The notes: a model not told the origin generated them from the sequence alone. A DNA stretch of 64,000 bases from Pseudomonas sp. G.S.17 (GCF_038096165.1 NZ_CP151076.1:3407501-3471500), one strand, 5' to 3'; positions 1 through 9,428 are shown, counted from the stretch's first letter. Made by a program: numbers and translations.

Positions 1-40
1 AAACACCGGGATGGAGGCGGAATACAAAGAAATAGTCATG
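1..40 (-). CDS. DUF1993 family protein, N-terminal fragment
   Basis: Only the first 13 codons are inside the window, reading MTISLYSASIPVF on the minus strand from an ATG at 38-40. That opening matches the usual start of DUF1993 proteins, a small helical family of unknown function related to the DinB fold. An AGGAT-like ribosome site lies upstream. It is transcribed away from yceH, so 41-193 is a divergent promoter region. The call rests on 13 residues and family memory only. Confidence 0.6.
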
Positions 41-193
41 ACAGATCCTGAATGAAAGGTAAGCGATTATAGGCACGCTATCCTGGCAACGCAGTTGGTC
101 TTTATTGTCGCCGTCCGGGAAAAGCGCAAAGACAGGCTTCAGACGCTGGAAAATATTCATCACACAGCCTAGGCTGACTGCCCGCCATCGCCT

Positions 194-883
194 ATGGAAA
201 GCGCCATGTCTATCGAACAGCCCTTGACGTCACCTACAGACGCGCCCGACACGACCGACGCGCTGCACTTGAACAGTACGGAATTGCGCATTCTGGGTTG
301 CCTGATCGAAAAACAAGCGACCAGTCCTGAAACCTATCCGCTGACCCTTAACGCTCTGGTAACCGCCTGCAATCAAAAAACCAGCCGCGATCCGGTGATG
401 AACCTGACGCCAGGCCAGGTCGGTCAAAGCCTGCGCGCCCTGGAGGGCCGTCGCCTGACGCGTCTGGTGATGGGCAGCCGTGCGGATCGCTGGGAACACA
501 AGGTCGACAAGGCACTGGAGCTTGTCCCGGCGCAAGTCATTCTGACCGGTCTCTTGTTGCTGCGCGGCCCGCAAACCGTCAACGAGCTGCTCACCCGAAG
601 TAACCGGATGCATGACTTCGAGGACAACGAGCAAGTGGTTCACCAGCTGGAACGCCTGATTTCCCGCAATATGGCCATGTTGGTGCCGCGCCAGTCCGGG
701 CAGCGGGAAGACCGTTACATGCACACCCTGGGCAACCCCGAAGAGCTACAGGAAATACTCGCCAACCGGCAAAACTTGCCAGAGCGCAGTTCCGGCAGCT
801 CAGCATCGGCATCGGCCGAACGTCTGGACGAGCTGGAAGCACGCATTGCAGCACTCGAAGAGCGTTTGGCGAAGCTTGAATAG
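194..883 (+). CDS. yceH: YceH family protein (DUF480)
   Basis: A 229-residue protein of the YceH/DUF480 family, expected to fold as two tandem winged-helix domains. Recognisable segments are [19 protein letters not shown] near residue 32, [10 protein letters not shown] near residue 60, and [20 protein letters not shown] near residue 117. A short coiled coil at the C-terminus ([19 protein letters not shown]) is typical. The biochemical role of YceH is not established. An alternative ATG at 206 would remove four residues and cannot be excluded; the longer start is given. The gene stands alone, divergent from the DUF1993 gene. Confidence 0.9.
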   Translation: MESAMSIEQPLTSPTDAPDTTDALHLNSTELRILGCLIEKQATSPETYPLTLNALVTACNQKTSRDPVMNLTPGQVGQSLRALEGRRLTRLVMGSRADRWEHKVDKALELVPAQVILTGLLLLRGPQTVNELLTRSNRMHDFEDNEQVVHQLERLISRNMAMLVPRQSGQREDRYMHTLGNPEELQEILANRQNLPERSSGSSASASAERLDELEARIAALEERLAKLE

Positions 884-948
884 CCGATAGCCACCAGGAT
901 CGCACCCTGCCCTGTTAGCCGATCTCGGTAACAGGGCCAAAGCGCTGG

Positions 949-1761
949 TCAGCCGCGAGCAAATGCTGCGGCCAGCTGGAATTGCTCGTTGGTCGGGCGC
1001 ACTCCGGTGTACAGCACGAACTGCTCCAGGGCCTGAATGGCCGCGACTTCATCGCCGCTGATAATGCGTTTCTGCAAACGTCTGGCTGTCTTGATTAACG
1101 GCGTTTCCGCTGGCGTGGCCACCACATCGAAAACCGTCTCGGCGGCCTCAATGGCGTCCTCGTTGAAAGACAACTCTTCCGACTGCGCGCCGCTCATGCC
1201 CAGCGGCGTAACGTTGACCAATAACGGCGGCCGCTCCTCGCCAAGCTCAGCCTGCCAGCGCAACCCACAGGCGTCAGCCAGGGCGCGGCCGGTTTTTTCA
1301 TTACGGGCAATAATCATCCCGCTCGTGAATCCCGCATCACGCATGGCCGACACCACCGCCTTGGCCATGCCGCCGCTGCCGCGCAAGGCAAACTCGCTGC
1401 GTGGCACGGCTCGACTCTGCAGGAGTTGCTCTACAGCGATGTAATCAGTGTTATAAGCCTTTAGATGCCCGTCAGTATTGACGATGGTATTGATCGACTG
1501 AATCGCGGCTGCAGAGGCATCCATCTCGTCGACCCAATCAATACACGCCTCCTTGAACGGCATCGACACGCCACATCCGCGGATGCCGAGGGCACGTATT
1601 CCACCGATTGCGGCAGGAAGGTCGTCAGTCGTAAAAGCCTTATAGTAAAAGTTGAGTCCGAGCTGCTCATACAAGTGATTATGAAAACGCACCCCGAAGT
1701 TACCGGGGCGTCCGGCAAGCGACATGCATAGCTGCGTTTCTTTGTTGGGGACCATCAGCAT
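949..1761 (-). CDS. Shikimate 5-dehydrogenase-like protein
   Basis: A 270-residue member of the shikimate/quinate dehydrogenase family. The substrate-binding domain contains GVSMPFKEA near residue 63, where Lys is the catalytic residue of the family, and INTIVN near residue 90. A nucleotide-binding glycine motif follows near residue 128 (GSGGMAKAV). It resembles the HI0607-type SDH-like paralogues rather than AroE, because the N-terminus lacks the usual FGNPI start and the length is on the short side. Such paralogues reduce dehydroshikimate poorly and their true substrate is unclear. GAGGAG lies six bases before the ATG at 1761. Confidence 0.8.
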   Translation of the reverse strand: MLMVPNKETQLCMSLAGRPGNFGVRFHNHLYEQLGLNFYYKAFTTDDLPAAIGGIRALGIRGCGVSMPFKEACIDWVDEMDASAAAIQSINTIVNTDGHLKAYNTDYIAVEQLLQSRAVPRSEFALRGSGGMAKAVVSAMRDAGFTSGMIIARNEKTGRALADACGLRWQAELGEERPPLLVNVTPLGMSGAQSEELSFNEDAIEAAETVFDVVATPAETPLIKTARRLQKRIISGDEVAAIQALEQFVLYTGVRPTNEQFQLAAAFARG

Positions 1762-1984
1762 TATTTCTCCTCAACGGTATTAGAAAAAACCTGCCCGGCA
1801 GGCGTACTATTCACACCGCATCAGTAAGTGGATCCGGTAGTTATAAACACGCTGGATACCTTACACAAAATTTACGCAACGGCTTCGCAGTTTTCCCTGG
1901 AACCGCTGTCTTAGAATTATCCCGTGGCAGTGCTTGAGAAGAATGCAAGCCCGCGACAACGGGGTTGAAAGCCGAGGAACAGTC

Positions 1985-2368
1985 ATGATTCGTCAAATCC
2001 CCAAGGTTGCCTTGTTAATAGGTGCCCTAGCCCTCGCAGGTCAAGCGAACGCCCATGGCGGCGGTGGTGGTGGCTGGGGTGGTCCGGCAGTAGTCGGTGC
2101 CATCGTCGGCGCTGCGGTCGTGGGTGCAGCGGTCGTGGGTGCAGCGGTTTCGTCAGGCCGTGACCGAACCGTCTATGTCGAACAGCCACAGCCTGTTTAT
2201 GTGCAGCAGCCGGTGTATGTCCAGGCGCCGCCGCCACCGGTTTACTATCAGCCGGGATATCAGGTGGTCGTCCCGCCACCGGTCTACTATCAGCAACGTC
2301 ATTACGGCCCGCCACCCGGCTATTACTACGGCCCGCCCCGTGGCTACTATGATCGCGGTCGCTGGTAA
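1985..2368 (+). CDS. Secreted Gly/Pro/Tyr-rich low-complexity protein
   Basis: A 127-residue protein with a signal peptide (MIRQIPKVALLIGALALAGQANA, predicted cleavage after ANA). A glycine run, a duplicated hydrophobic GAAVVGAAVV stretch and a C-terminal half of PPPVYYQPGY-like and YYGPPRGYY repeats follow. This is the common pseudomonad architecture of small envelope proteins with a glycine-zipper-like segment and a Tyr/Pro tail; function is unknown. The reading frame is open further upstream, but the ATG at 1985 is preceded by GAGGAA and begins the signal peptide, so it is preferred. A terminator follows at 2383. Confidence 0.8.
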   Translation: MIRQIPKVALLIGALALAGQANAHGGGGGGWGGPAVVGAIVGAAVVGAAVVGAAVSSGRDRTVYVEQPQPVYVQQPVYVQAPPPPVYYQPGYQVVVPPPVYYQQRHYGPPPGYYYGPPRGYYDRGRW

Positions 2369-2382
2369 CAGGTGACCTTCAG

Positions 2383-2410
2383 CCCCGCCACTCAGGCGGG
2401 GTTGTTGTTC
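2383..2410 (+). terminator. Rho-independent terminator
   Basis: A 7-bp GC stem (CCCCGCC and GGCGGGG, 2383-2401) with a 5-nt loop is followed by a T-rich stretch. It lies 14 bp after the stop codon of the Gly/Pro/Tyr-rich protein. Confidence 0.75.
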
Positions 2411-2576
2411 GTGAGGTTGAGTAAAGCCAGTCCGGCGACACCGCTAACCCGACAGTCGCTTTCAGAACAGTGACTGGATCGGGGGCCGATCATCATTGGG
2501 GTCGGAATCATTCAACGGATGGCCGGTCATCCTGTAGACAGCCGTATCGAACCTCATAAAAACAAGGAATGCGTTT

Positions 2577-2771
2577 ATGCCGACACAGCACCCGCACCGA
2601 GCCGCTGGACTCTGCACCTCGAACAAGGTCTACAGCGCGCTGACGGAGTTGAAGAGTCTGGAGGGGCATCGCACCGCCAAGCTCCTCGCCCTTCTGGCAC
2701 AAAACCTGGTCGAAAAAGGCCTGCTGACCGATCCGGAAGTCGTTGCAATGCTGGATCTGGTCGTCGACTGA
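2577..2771 (+). CDS. Small conserved hypothetical protein
   Basis: A 64-residue protein with an AAGGAA ribosome site nine bases before the ATG. The predicted C-terminal two thirds are helical (LTELKSLEGHRTAKLLALLAQNLVEKGLLTD, described in pieces: a charged helix, then a leucine-rich helix). The pattern is typical of small soluble pseudomonad proteins without a known domain. There is no operon partner in close range. No function can be assigned. Confidence 0.6.
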   Translation: MPTQHPHRAAGLCTSNKVYSALTELKSLEGHRTAKLLALLAQNLVEKGLLTDPEVVAMLDLVVD

Positions 2772-2886
2772 TCGCTCGCGACCTGTCGGACACTTCTCTT
2801 GTCATCAATGTCGACTATCGAGAGCGGTGATTTCTGCATCCAAGCATGGCGCCTTAAAGTAGCGCCATAGATTGATGGAGGCAGTT

Positions 2887-3069
2887 ATGACCAAGGTTCA
2901 AATCATGTCGGTAGTTGGCAGTGCTGTTCCCGCGAACCTCAGAGAGCGCGGCCTGTTGGCCTGCTGGTATCTGATGCAGAACGGCGAACCCGTCAGCGGC
3001 CCATTCGCATCCTTACCTGCGGCCCAGGCACTTTCCGAGAAACTCGACGGCGCCCAGCTCAACGGCTAA
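2887..3069 (+). CDS. Small conserved hypothetical protein
   Basis: A 60-residue protein. GGAGG at 2877-2881, five bases before the ATG at 2887, decides this start over the in-frame upstream codons. The core reads LACWYLMQNGEPVSGPF, with an ending of AAQALSEKLDGAQ. A strong terminator follows at 3127, so the gene is an independent transcript. No known family could be recognised from the sequence. Confidence 0.6.
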   Translation: MTKVQIMSVVGSAVPANLRERGLLACWYLMQNGEPVSGPFASLPAAQALSEKLDGAQLNG

Positions 3070-3126
3070 AGCTTTTTACAGAATTTGGTTTTACTCGAAA
3101 TCGTGCGTTGCTCCGCACAACCCCTT

Positions 3127-3160
3127 GCCCGCACCCCTCCCCTGGTGCGGGCTTTTTTTT
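3127..3160 (+). terminator. Strong rho-independent terminator
   Basis: A perfect 9-bp stem GCCCGCACC/GGTGCGGGC (3127-3135 with 3144-3152) with an 8-nt loop runs directly into eight T residues. It terminates the small gene ending at 3069. The minus-strand gene ending at 3173 lies just beyond it, so the element separates convergent genes. Confidence 0.9.
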
Positions 3161-3172
3161 GCCCGATCGAAA

Positions 3173-3733
3173 TTAGCTACGCTCGGCCATTGCGGCGTTG
3201 ACCTGACAACGATGCGCCAGTTTTTGCAGGCGCTTTTCAAGGCCCATGAACACCACCCGATCAGCGCGGCCGCTCTCAAGTTCATCAATCAAGTCATTGG
3301 CAACTTGCCGTAATTCATAAGCAATGACCACACGATCATCGTTCAAGTCGTGCTTGTGGGATTCGAACAGGCGATGCAGATAGTCCTGCAACGTGTTTTG
3401 CAAACGGTGCCGATCGGACGCCCGCAAATGATTCAAACTGACGCTGATCTTGGCCAACAACTCGCTGAGCTCACCGCAAAGGTACTGGATACGGCGTGCA
3501 TAACCGGTTTCACGTGTACGCAATTGCTGATGTTGGACTGCAGCATCCTGCTTCTTCTGAATGGCCGGGATAGCAACGGCAGCCATCATTCCGACAATCA
3601 ATCCCGTGGCCTGCACCCAACCCGCCCAATCGGCCGGCCTGGAAAAAAAACCCAAGCCCGACAGGACTACGGCGACAGCACCGGCGACGATCACCAATAC
3701 AGCGTAATCCTTAGTGATAAACCCTTTGGGCAT
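3173..3733 (-). CDS. Inner-membrane hypothetical protein
   Basis: A 186-residue protein. Two transmembrane helices lie near the N-terminus (YAVLVIVAGAVAVVLSGLGFF and a second around VQATGLIVGMMAAVAIPAI). They are followed by a cytoplasmic, mainly helical region of about 130 residues, rich in charged and leucine residues. The frame is open upstream to 3775, but AGGAGT seven bases before the ATG at 3731-3733 fixes the start at MPKGF. No family was recognised. It is divergent from pbpG across about 260 bp that carry no other obvious feature. Confidence 0.65.
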   Translation of the reverse strand: MPKGFITKDYAVLVIVAGAVAVVLSGLGFFSRPADWAGWVQATGLIVGMMAAVAIPAIQKKQDAAVQHQQLRTRETGYARRIQYLCGELSELLAKISVSLNHLRASDRHRLQNTLQDYLHRLFESHKHDLNDDRVVIAYELRQVANDLIDELESGRADRVVFMGLEKRLQKLAHRCQVNAAMAERS

Positions 3734-3997
3734 TGCGCGACTCCTTTGATCTGCGTAGGCAACCATCGATGGCATGGGATGCTAATCGTTGCGCGTCTGG
3801 CGTACCACGACTATTCAACAACCCGCCTTAATCTAGCGCGTTTGTCGGCAGAAGCTGAACCTTGCCTGTCGCCGCAGTTTTATTAGCGAAAGGTCCTACA
3901 ACACCCATCGACAGTAACGAACTGTGCTCCTAAAATGCGGCATCGTTCTTGTAACTCCGTGCGCTATCGTACTTTCCACTCTTAGTGAGCATCTCGC

Positions 3998-4933
3998 TTG
4001 AAAATTCATCTTTCTTTAGTCGGCCTATTATTTGTTCTTACAGGCCCGGCACTCTGCACCAGTGCCCAGGCGAATGAACCCGCCGCCATTTCACGCGACC
4101 CGTCACAACTGCATCTGGCCTCCGGCAGCGCCATGGTCGTCGACTTGCAGACAGACAAAGTCTTGTACTCCAGCAACCCGGACGTGATTGTGCCCATCGC
4201 TTCGGTCACCAAGCTAATGACGGCAATGGTCGTGCTTGACGCAAAGCTGCCCATGGATGAAGTCATCCCGATCAACATTTCGCAAACGCCGGAAATGAAG
4301 GGCGTATTTTCCAGGGTCAAGATTGGCAGCGAATTGCCGCGCAAAGAGATGCTGCTGATTGCCTTGATGTCGTCGGAAAACCGCGCTGCTGCGAGCCTGG
4401 CCCATAGCTATCCTGGCGGTTACGCCGCGTTTATCCAGGCCATGAACGCCAAAGCCAAGGCGCTTGGCATGAAGCACACGGTGTATGTGGAGCCGACCGG
4501 CCTCTCGATCTATAACGTATCGACCGCGCGCGACCTGACCAAACTGGTCCTGGCCGCTCGGAAATATCCGATGCTGAGCGAGTTGAGCACGACGCCAGAG
4601 AAGACCGTGACATTCCGCAAACCCACGTACAGCCTGGGCTTCAGCAATACCGACCACTTGGTCCGCAAATCCACTTGGGACATCAAGCTGACCAAGACCG
4701 GCTTCACCAATCAGGCAGGACACTGCCTGGTGTTACTGACCACCATGGCCAATCGCCCGGTTTCAGTGGTGATCCTCGATGCGTTCGGTAAATACACCCA
4801 CTTCGCCGACGCCAGTCGTTTGCGCCTGTGGATGGAGACAGGCAAAAGCGGCCCGGCGCCTGAAGTTGCCTTGCAGTATAAAAAGGAAAAGAACCTGATC
4901 ATGAAACAGAATGGATTGCAGGCCAAAGAGTAA
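3998..4933 (+). CDS. pbpG: D-alanyl-D-alanine endopeptidase (PBP7-type)
   Basis: A 311-residue periplasmic penicillin-binding protein of the S11 peptidase family. PBP7/PbpG cuts DD-crosslinks in peptidoglycan. A signal peptide ends near CTSAQA (residue 25). All three active-site motifs are visible: SVTK at 69-72, SEN at 126-128 and KTG at 233-235. The length equals that of Pseudomonas PbpG, and the C-terminal membrane-anchor domain of PBP5 is absent, as expected. The start is a TTG with only a weak ribosome site, so expression may be low. A perfect 14-bp inverted repeat follows 30 bp after the stop. Confidence 0.85.
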   Translation: MKIHLSLVGLLFVLTGPALCTSAQANEPAAISRDPSQLHLASGSAMVVDLQTDKVLYSSNPDVIVPIASVTKLMTAMVVLDAKLPMDEVIPINISQTPEMKGVFSRVKIGSELPRKEMLLIALMSSENRAAASLAHSYPGGYAAFIQAMNAKAKALGMKHTVYVEPTGLSIYNVSTARDLTKLVLAARKYPMLSELSTTPEKTVTFRKPTYSLGFSNTDHLVRKSTWDIKLTKTGFTNQAGHCLVLLTTMANRPVSVVILDAFGKYTHFADASRLRLWMETGKSGPAPEVALQYKKEKNLIMKQNGLQAKE

Positions 4934-4963
4934 CCGCCCCGCTCTTCATTTCCTGAACTTGGC

Positions 4964-5000
4964 GATCAACTGCAAAGCACCGCGCACTTTGCAGTTGATC
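4964..5000. repeat. Perfect 14-bp inverted repeat downstream of pbpG
   Basis: GATCAACTGCAAAG at 4964-4977 and its exact complement at 4987-5000 are separated by 9 nt. No T tract follows on either strand, so it is a hairpin or protein-binding palindrome rather than a textbook terminator. It may protect or end the pbpG transcript. Confidence 0.6.
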
Positions 5001-5152
5001 GGCAATTGCCACGCCCTAACTTCAGCTGCAACTACCCCGTTTAACAAAAATTTCATCCCCTGACGCATCGCTGTTCAAGCAAACAATCCTCCCATGAGCT
5101 AAACCTCTGTCAACGCTTGCATTAATTCGAGCGGCTTTCAGGAGTACAGAAC

Positions 5153-5611
5153 ATGCTCGTCAAATGGCTTCTGGCCGCGTTGCATCTACTGGCGTTCGGT
5201 TTTGCCCTGGCCGCAGTTTTGGCCCGAGGGCGCGCGTTGCGTCGACTGCGTGACGACGACCCAAGGTCTTTCAGAGATGTCTTCGTCGTCGACAACATCT
5301 GGGGAATAGCCGCCGCAATCCTGCTGATCACCGGCGCCCTTCGCGCGTTTGGCGGTTTTGAAAAAGGCTCGTATTACTACCTGCACCAGCCGCTGTTTCA
5401 CCTGAAGATGCTGGCATTCATTGCGATTGTGGCCTTGGAAGTCATACCCATGTTCGCGTTCATCAAGTGGCGTATAGCGTTCAAAAACCAGGAGCACATT
5501 GACACGCGTCGCGCCCGGAGATTTGCCAGGATCAGCCATGCAGAAGCGGCGTTGATGGTCATCATAGTGATCGCCGCGACCGGGATGGCGCGGGGTAACT
5601 TGCTCAGCTAG
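5153..5611 (+). CDS. DUF2214 family membrane protein
   Basis: A 152-residue integral membrane protein with four predicted transmembrane helices (about residues 3-23, 45-65, 80-100 and 130-148). The conserved family pattern of a first helix ending in ARGRALRR, then VVDNIWGIAAAILLITG and LFHLKMLAFI, identifies DUF2214. Function is unknown; the histidines in the helices recall cytochrome-like or copper-resistance-like membrane proteins, but that is speculation. CAGGAG lies nine bases before the ATG. It converges with the aldehyde dehydrogenase gene, with a shared terminator at 5627-5656. Confidence 0.8.
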   Translation: MLVKWLLAALHLLAFGFALAAVLARGRALRRLRDDDPRSFRDVFVVDNIWGIAAAILLITGALRAFGGFEKGSYYYLHQPLFHLKMLAFIAIVALEVIPMFAFIKWRIAFKNQEHIDTRRARRFARISHAEAALMVIIVIAATGMARGNLLS

Positions 5612-5626
5612 AAGCAGAAACGACAC

Positions 5627-5656
5627 GGCCGCGAAACCTGTGAAGGTTTCGCGGCC
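5627..5656. terminator. Convergent intergenic hairpin terminator
   Basis: Perfect 13-bp arms GGCCGCGAAACCT and AGGTTTCGCGGCC with a 4-nt loop lie between the DUF2214 gene and the convergent aldehyde dehydrogenase. The minus-strand downstream side is T-rich, so termination is most credible for the dehydrogenase gene. The stem could serve both directions. Confidence 0.75.
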
Positions 5657-5680
5657 AAGTCGGACTTGATGCGGGCCGTA

Positions 5681-7111
5681 TCAGTTGTACTGAGTCACCA
5701 GCTTGACATTGAGGTACGCCTCGATGGCTTCGGTGCCGCCTTCAGAGCCGTAACCGGAGTCCTTGATCCCGCCAAATGGAATCTCCGGCAGACCGATCCC
5801 CAAATGGTTGATCGAGAGCATGCCTGCCTCGATATAAGTACTCAACGCATTGGCCGTTTTCATCGACGTGGTGAACGCGTATGACGCGAGTCCGAAAGGC
5901 ACCCGATTGGACTCCTCTAAGGCTTCTTCCAGGGTATCGAAAGGCACCAGCAGGGCAACAGGACCAAAAGGCTCTTCGTTCATGATGCGCATATCGCGAG
6001 TCAGGCCGCTGAGTACAGTGGGCTCAAAGAAATAACCCGGACCTTCAATGGCCTGCCCGCCAGCATGTACGGTCGCACCGGCATCACGCGCATCATCGAC
6101 CAACGCGGCCAGGGCCGGGATGCGTCGCTCATTGGCCACGGGACCCATGGTGGTGGTCGCATCAAGCCCGTTGCCGACCTTGATTTCCCGGGTCAGGCCA
6201 ACGAACTTCTCGGTAAACGCGTCAAACACGCCGCGCTGCACCAGAATTCGAGTCGGGGACACACAGACCTGACCGGCGTTGCGGAACTTGGACATAGTCA
6301 GCACCCGCGCCGCCAGATCGATATCGGCGTCGTCGAAGACCAGTGCCGGTGCGTGCCCGCCCAACTCCATCGTCGCGCGCTTCATGTGCTGACCGGCCAG
6401 GGCCGCCAGTTGCTTGCCCACCGGGGTCGAGCCAGTGAAGGTGACTTTGCGGATCACTGGATGTGGAATCAAATAGCTGGAGATCTGCGCTGGATCGCCA
6501 TAAACCAGACCAATCACACCTGCCGGGACACCGGCGTCGGCGAAGGCACGAATCAATTCGGCAGGTGATGCCGGGGTTTCCTCGGGGGCCTTGATGATGA
6601 TCGAGCAGCCGGCGGCCAATGCCGACGACAACTTGCGCACGATCTGATTGATTGGGAAGTTCCACGGTGTGAAGGCCGCAACTGGACCTACGGGCTCCTT
6701 GATGACTTTTTGTTCGATGCCTGCGCCACGCGACGGAACGATACGCCCGTAACTGCGACGACCTTCCTCAGCGAGCCACTCAACAACATCGGCTGCGGCC
6801 AGGGTTTCGGTGCGCGCTTCGGCCAGCGGCTTGCCTTGTTCCTGAGTCAGGATTCGAGCGATGGTCTCGACGCGCTCACGCAGCAAGTGCGCAGCCTTTT
6901 GCATGATTTTGTAGCGATCGAAGGCCGAGGTCCGACGCCACACCGCAAAACCACGCTCGGCAGCGGCCAGCGCTTCATCGAGGTCGGCGATGTCAGCATG
7001 GGCTACGGTGCCCAGCGTTTCACCGGTAGCGGGATCGATGACTGGCAAGGTTCGACCATCGCGGCTCGCGCGCCACTGGCCGTCGATGAAAAGCTGAACA
7101 TCGGGATACAT
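5681..7111 (-). CDS. NAD(P)-dependent succinate-semialdehyde dehydrogenase family enzyme
   Basis: A 476-residue aldehyde dehydrogenase. The catalytic Asn151 (FTPWNFP), general base Glu249 (MELGGHAP) and nucleophile Cys283 (NAGQVCVSP) are all present, and so is the cofactor motif FTGSTPVGK near residue 225. The length and the VCVSPTR context fit the succinate-semialdehyde / alpha-ketoglutarate-semialdehyde dehydrogenase branch, which oxidises semialdehydes to dicarboxylates. No gabT lies next door, so the physiological substrate is open. GGAGA stands seven bases before the ATG. Confidence 0.8.
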   Translation of the reverse strand: MYPDVQLFIDGQWRASRDGRTLPVIDPATGETLGTVAHADIADLDEALAAAERGFAVWRRTSAFDRYKIMQKAAHLLRERVETIARILTQEQGKPLAEARTETLAAADVVEWLAEEGRRSYGRIVPSRGAGIEQKVIKEPVGPVAAFTPWNFPINQIVRKLSSALAAGCSIIIKAPEETPASPAELIRAFADAGVPAGVIGLVYGDPAQISSYLIPHPVIRKVTFTGSTPVGKQLAALAGQHMKRATMELGGHAPALVFDDADIDLAARVLTMSKFRNAGQVCVSPTRILVQRGVFDAFTEKFVGLTREIKVGNGLDATTTMGPVANERRIPALAALVDDARDAGATVHAGGQAIEGPGYFFEPTVLSGLTRDMRIMNEEPFGPVALLVPFDTLEEALEESNRVPFGLASYAFTTSMKTANALSTYIEAGMLSINHLGIGLPEIPFGGIKDSGYGSEGGTEAIEAYLNVKLVTQYN

Positions 7112-7222
7112 AGGGATTCTCCAATCGCATTCAAGTGATGAACGAATTTAGGGGTACCTGCTCGTATTGGTCAAGCCTGAATATATCCCAGGCCCAAAAG
7201 CACCCTTGGATAGCATCGAATC

Positions 7223-7456
7223 TCAGGCCGTCAGCTCTGTTTCACGCTGGGTTGCGGCGTCATCAAAAACGACATAAAGCCGCTCGGCGATCTGGCTTTT
7301 GATCGCCTTGGCCGTCTCCAGCCCGAGCACGAAGCCCTCAGCCTTGCCGCCCGCGCGATTCAGCTCGCTGACCGTGCCGGCCTGAGTGATCGCTTCAAAC
7401 AGTTTTTCAGCGTGCGGGCCTGCGCCTTTAGGGAGGGATATCTGGTCAATGCTCAT
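7223..7456 (-). CDS. Small hypothetical protein
   Basis: A 77-residue protein (MSIDQISLPKGAG onward). AGGAA seven bases upstream of the ATG at 7454-7456 favours this start over an upstream in-frame codon at 7477. A helical stretch AEKLFEAITQAGTVSELNR is followed by a second conserved-looking region FVLGLETAKAIKSQIAERLY. It is probably a cytosolic protein. The family was not recognised and no partner gene is adjacent. Confidence 0.55.
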   Translation of the reverse strand: MSIDQISLPKGAGPHAEKLFEAITQAGTVSELNRAGGKAEGFVLGLETAKAIKSQIAERLYVVFDDAATQRETELTA

Positions 7457-7615
7457 GTAGTAATTCCTGGCGTGCAAAAAGAAAGCAGAAGACCGCGCCG
7501 GGCAACCATTACAAACCAGCCAATTGACCGACGCGGTAAAAAGGTGAACACATGGTAAACCTGTCTGAAGACATCAGGGGCCAGCGATCGCGCGCCGATG
7601 CCAAAGCTGAGCGAA

Positions 7616-8500
7616 TCAGCCTTTTCTGCGTTGCTGCCAGGCGGCGGCCAGACCGCTAAGGCAAATGACAGTAATACCGAACTGCGCGGTCAGCGATGGA
7701 GCGTGGTCGAAGACCAGATAGCCCAGCAGACCTGCGAACACAATCTGGCAGTAGCTGAACGGAGCCAGCATCGCGGGGGCTGCAAAGCGGTAAGCCTGGG
7801 TCAACAGCAAGTGCGCGACCATGCCGCATGTTCCCAGCGCCAGCATCAACGGCAGATGCTTGAGCTCTGGCGTCTTCCAGAAAACAGGCACCAATGCCGA
7901 CATCACAAGGGTATTGAACAGGCCGGCGAAAAAGTTACTGGTCGTCGGGCTGTCATGAGCGCTGACCATGCGAGTCAACAGCTGATAGAAAGCGAAACAC
8001 AACGCCGAACACAGTGGCAGAAGGCTGGCTGGCGTAAACAGCTCGCCACCTGGATGGACGATGATCAGCACGCCGGCAAAACCGACCAGTACGGCCGCCC
8101 ACTGCTTGCGCGTCACGTGCTCGCCCAGCAATGGCACCGACAGCGCAGTGATGAGCAAGGGGGCCAGAAAGTTAACGGCCGTCGCTTCGGCCAGTGGTAT
8201 GTACATCAGGCCGGTGGTGAAAAACAGGCTGGTGCCCAGCAGACACAACGCACGCATCACTTGCAGTTTCAGCCGTTTGGTTCGCAAGACCCGCAAGCCA
8301 GCCGAAGGCATGAAAATGCAGGCCATCAGCAAGGTGTGCACGACGTAACGCACCCAGACCACCATGACGATGGGATAGAAACCCGACAGGTATTTGGACA
8401 GCGTGTCATGCGTAGAGAAGAGAAGAGTCGCCAGAACAATAAGGGCGATACCCTTGAGTGGCTGATTGACGCCGGATAAGGGCGTGCTGGCAGTGCTCAT
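7616..8500 (-). CDS. EamA/DMT family transporter
   Basis: A 294-residue polytopic membrane protein with about ten hydrophobic segments arranged as two EamA repeats (roughly residues 15-140 and 155-285). It belongs to the drug/metabolite transporter superfamily. Repeat landmarks are FLAPLLITALSVPLLGE in the first half and SYCQIVFAGLLGYLVFDHAPS in the second. The reading frame stays open to 8617, but AAGGAA before the ATG at 8498-8500 (MSTASTPLSG) defines the start. The substrate cannot be inferred. It may be the last gene of a unit with the heme oxygenase upstream, though 211 bp separate them. Confidence 0.8.
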   Translation of the reverse strand: MSTASTPLSGVNQPLKGIALIVLATLLFSTHDTLSKYLSGFYPIVMVVWVRYVVHTLLMACIFMPSAGLRVLRTKRLKLQVMRALCLLGTSLFFTTGLMYIPLAEATAVNFLAPLLITALSVPLLGEHVTRKQWAAVLVGFAGVLIIVHPGGELFTPASLLPLCSALCFAFYQLLTRMVSAHDSPTTSNFFAGLFNTLVMSALVPVFWKTPELKHLPLMLALGTCGMVAHLLLTQAYRFAAPAMLAPFSYCQIVFAGLLGYLVFDHAPSLTAQFGITVICLSGLAAAWQQRRKG

Positions 8501-8711
8501 CGAGTTTCCTTGGCGAGGCAGAAAACAGGCACTTGACTGGATGCCAATACGGCAATGTGCCCGCCGTCCCTGAGTGATGGATAGCGCAAGAATATACAAG
8601 CGTCTGCAGTAATCCAAACAAAGCCGAAGAATTCAGGAATATTTATGACCGAGCGGTCCCGCAACGACGCCCAGGTCCACAGCCAGGCGAAGACTTCGTC
8701 CGCATCGGCAA

Positions 8712-9299
8712 TTACCGTAGAACCTGTGAGCGCTCCAACCAACGTTCAAAACTTGTAAAGGTCAGTAGCGCAGACTGGACAATCTGGTCCCGCTGAATGG
8801 GGTCATCAACGCCCGAAAGCAGGGCAAGAAAACTCCTCCACATCGGCCCTGCGGCGCTCCCATAAACATTGAGGAATGCACCACCACTGTCGCTCTCAAT
8901 CGATAACTTGGCCTTTACGATCCGGCTCAATACCTGGCCACCAAGCGTCGCACCTTCCATCACATACATGACACCCAGCGCTTGCAGCCGGTTGTTGAGC
9001 GGGGGCAGTTCATGGCATAGCTCAAGCGCAGCAATTTGTTCCGGAGTGAGCCCCAGCACTTCAAGATCCTGGGCTAGCGCCGCTGCTTTATGTCGACCGA
9101 TAAGGCTCGAGGTATCGAGATCAGAAACCTGATCGAGTTGTCGCTCAAGGGCAAAATAAAAGCCGTAATAGGCTTCCAACAGGCGCCGATAATCACCTCT
9201 GTCCAGGTCATCAGAAACAAATGGCAGTCTTTTCTCGAGGGATTGATGGGGCGCGGCGGTGGCATCGCGCAGTTCCTGATGAACCACAGAGACAGTCAT
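8712..9299 (-). CDS. Biliverdin-producing heme oxygenase
   Basis: A 195-residue bacterial heme oxygenase, which opens heme to biliverdin, CO and iron. The proximal histidine region is ATAAPHQSLEKRLPF near residue 20, and the helix VMYVMEGATLGGQVLSRIV near residue 115 is the glycine-rich distal helix. The family is best known as BphO, the partner of bacteriophytochrome, or as iron-acquisition enzymes such as PigA. Here no phytochrome or hemin receptor gene is adjacent. The frame extends to a TTG at 9341; the ATG at 9297-9299 gives the usual family length and has GGGA close upstream. Confidence 0.85.
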   Translation of the reverse strand: MTVSVVHQELRDATAAPHQSLEKRLPFVSDDLDRGDYRRLLEAYYGFYFALERQLDQVSDLDTSSLIGRHKAAALAQDLEVLGLTPEQIAALELCHELPPLNNRLQALGVMYVMEGATLGGQVLSRIVKAKLSIESDSGGAFLNVYGSAAGPMWRSFLALLSGVDDPIQRDQIVQSALLTFTSFERWLERSQVLR

Positions 9300-9428
9300 C
9301 TTCCCAGGATTCAACGCTGTTTGAGGGTGTGTTTCAACCAAGGTCTTTCAAGTCCGGCAAAGTGTAAGTATTGGTTCACCAATGGACATCGACGCCAAAT
9401 TGCGACGCCGATATCCAGGAGCCATCTT

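Noticed and set aside
3734-3997. Possible regulatory RNA between the divergent membrane-protein gene and pbpG
   Set aside because: No stable structure, terminator or promoter pair could be recognised by eye.
7598-8479. Plus-strand 293-codon ORF antisense to the DMT transporter
   Set aside because: Gln/Arg/His-rich shadow frame of a well-supported membrane protein gene.
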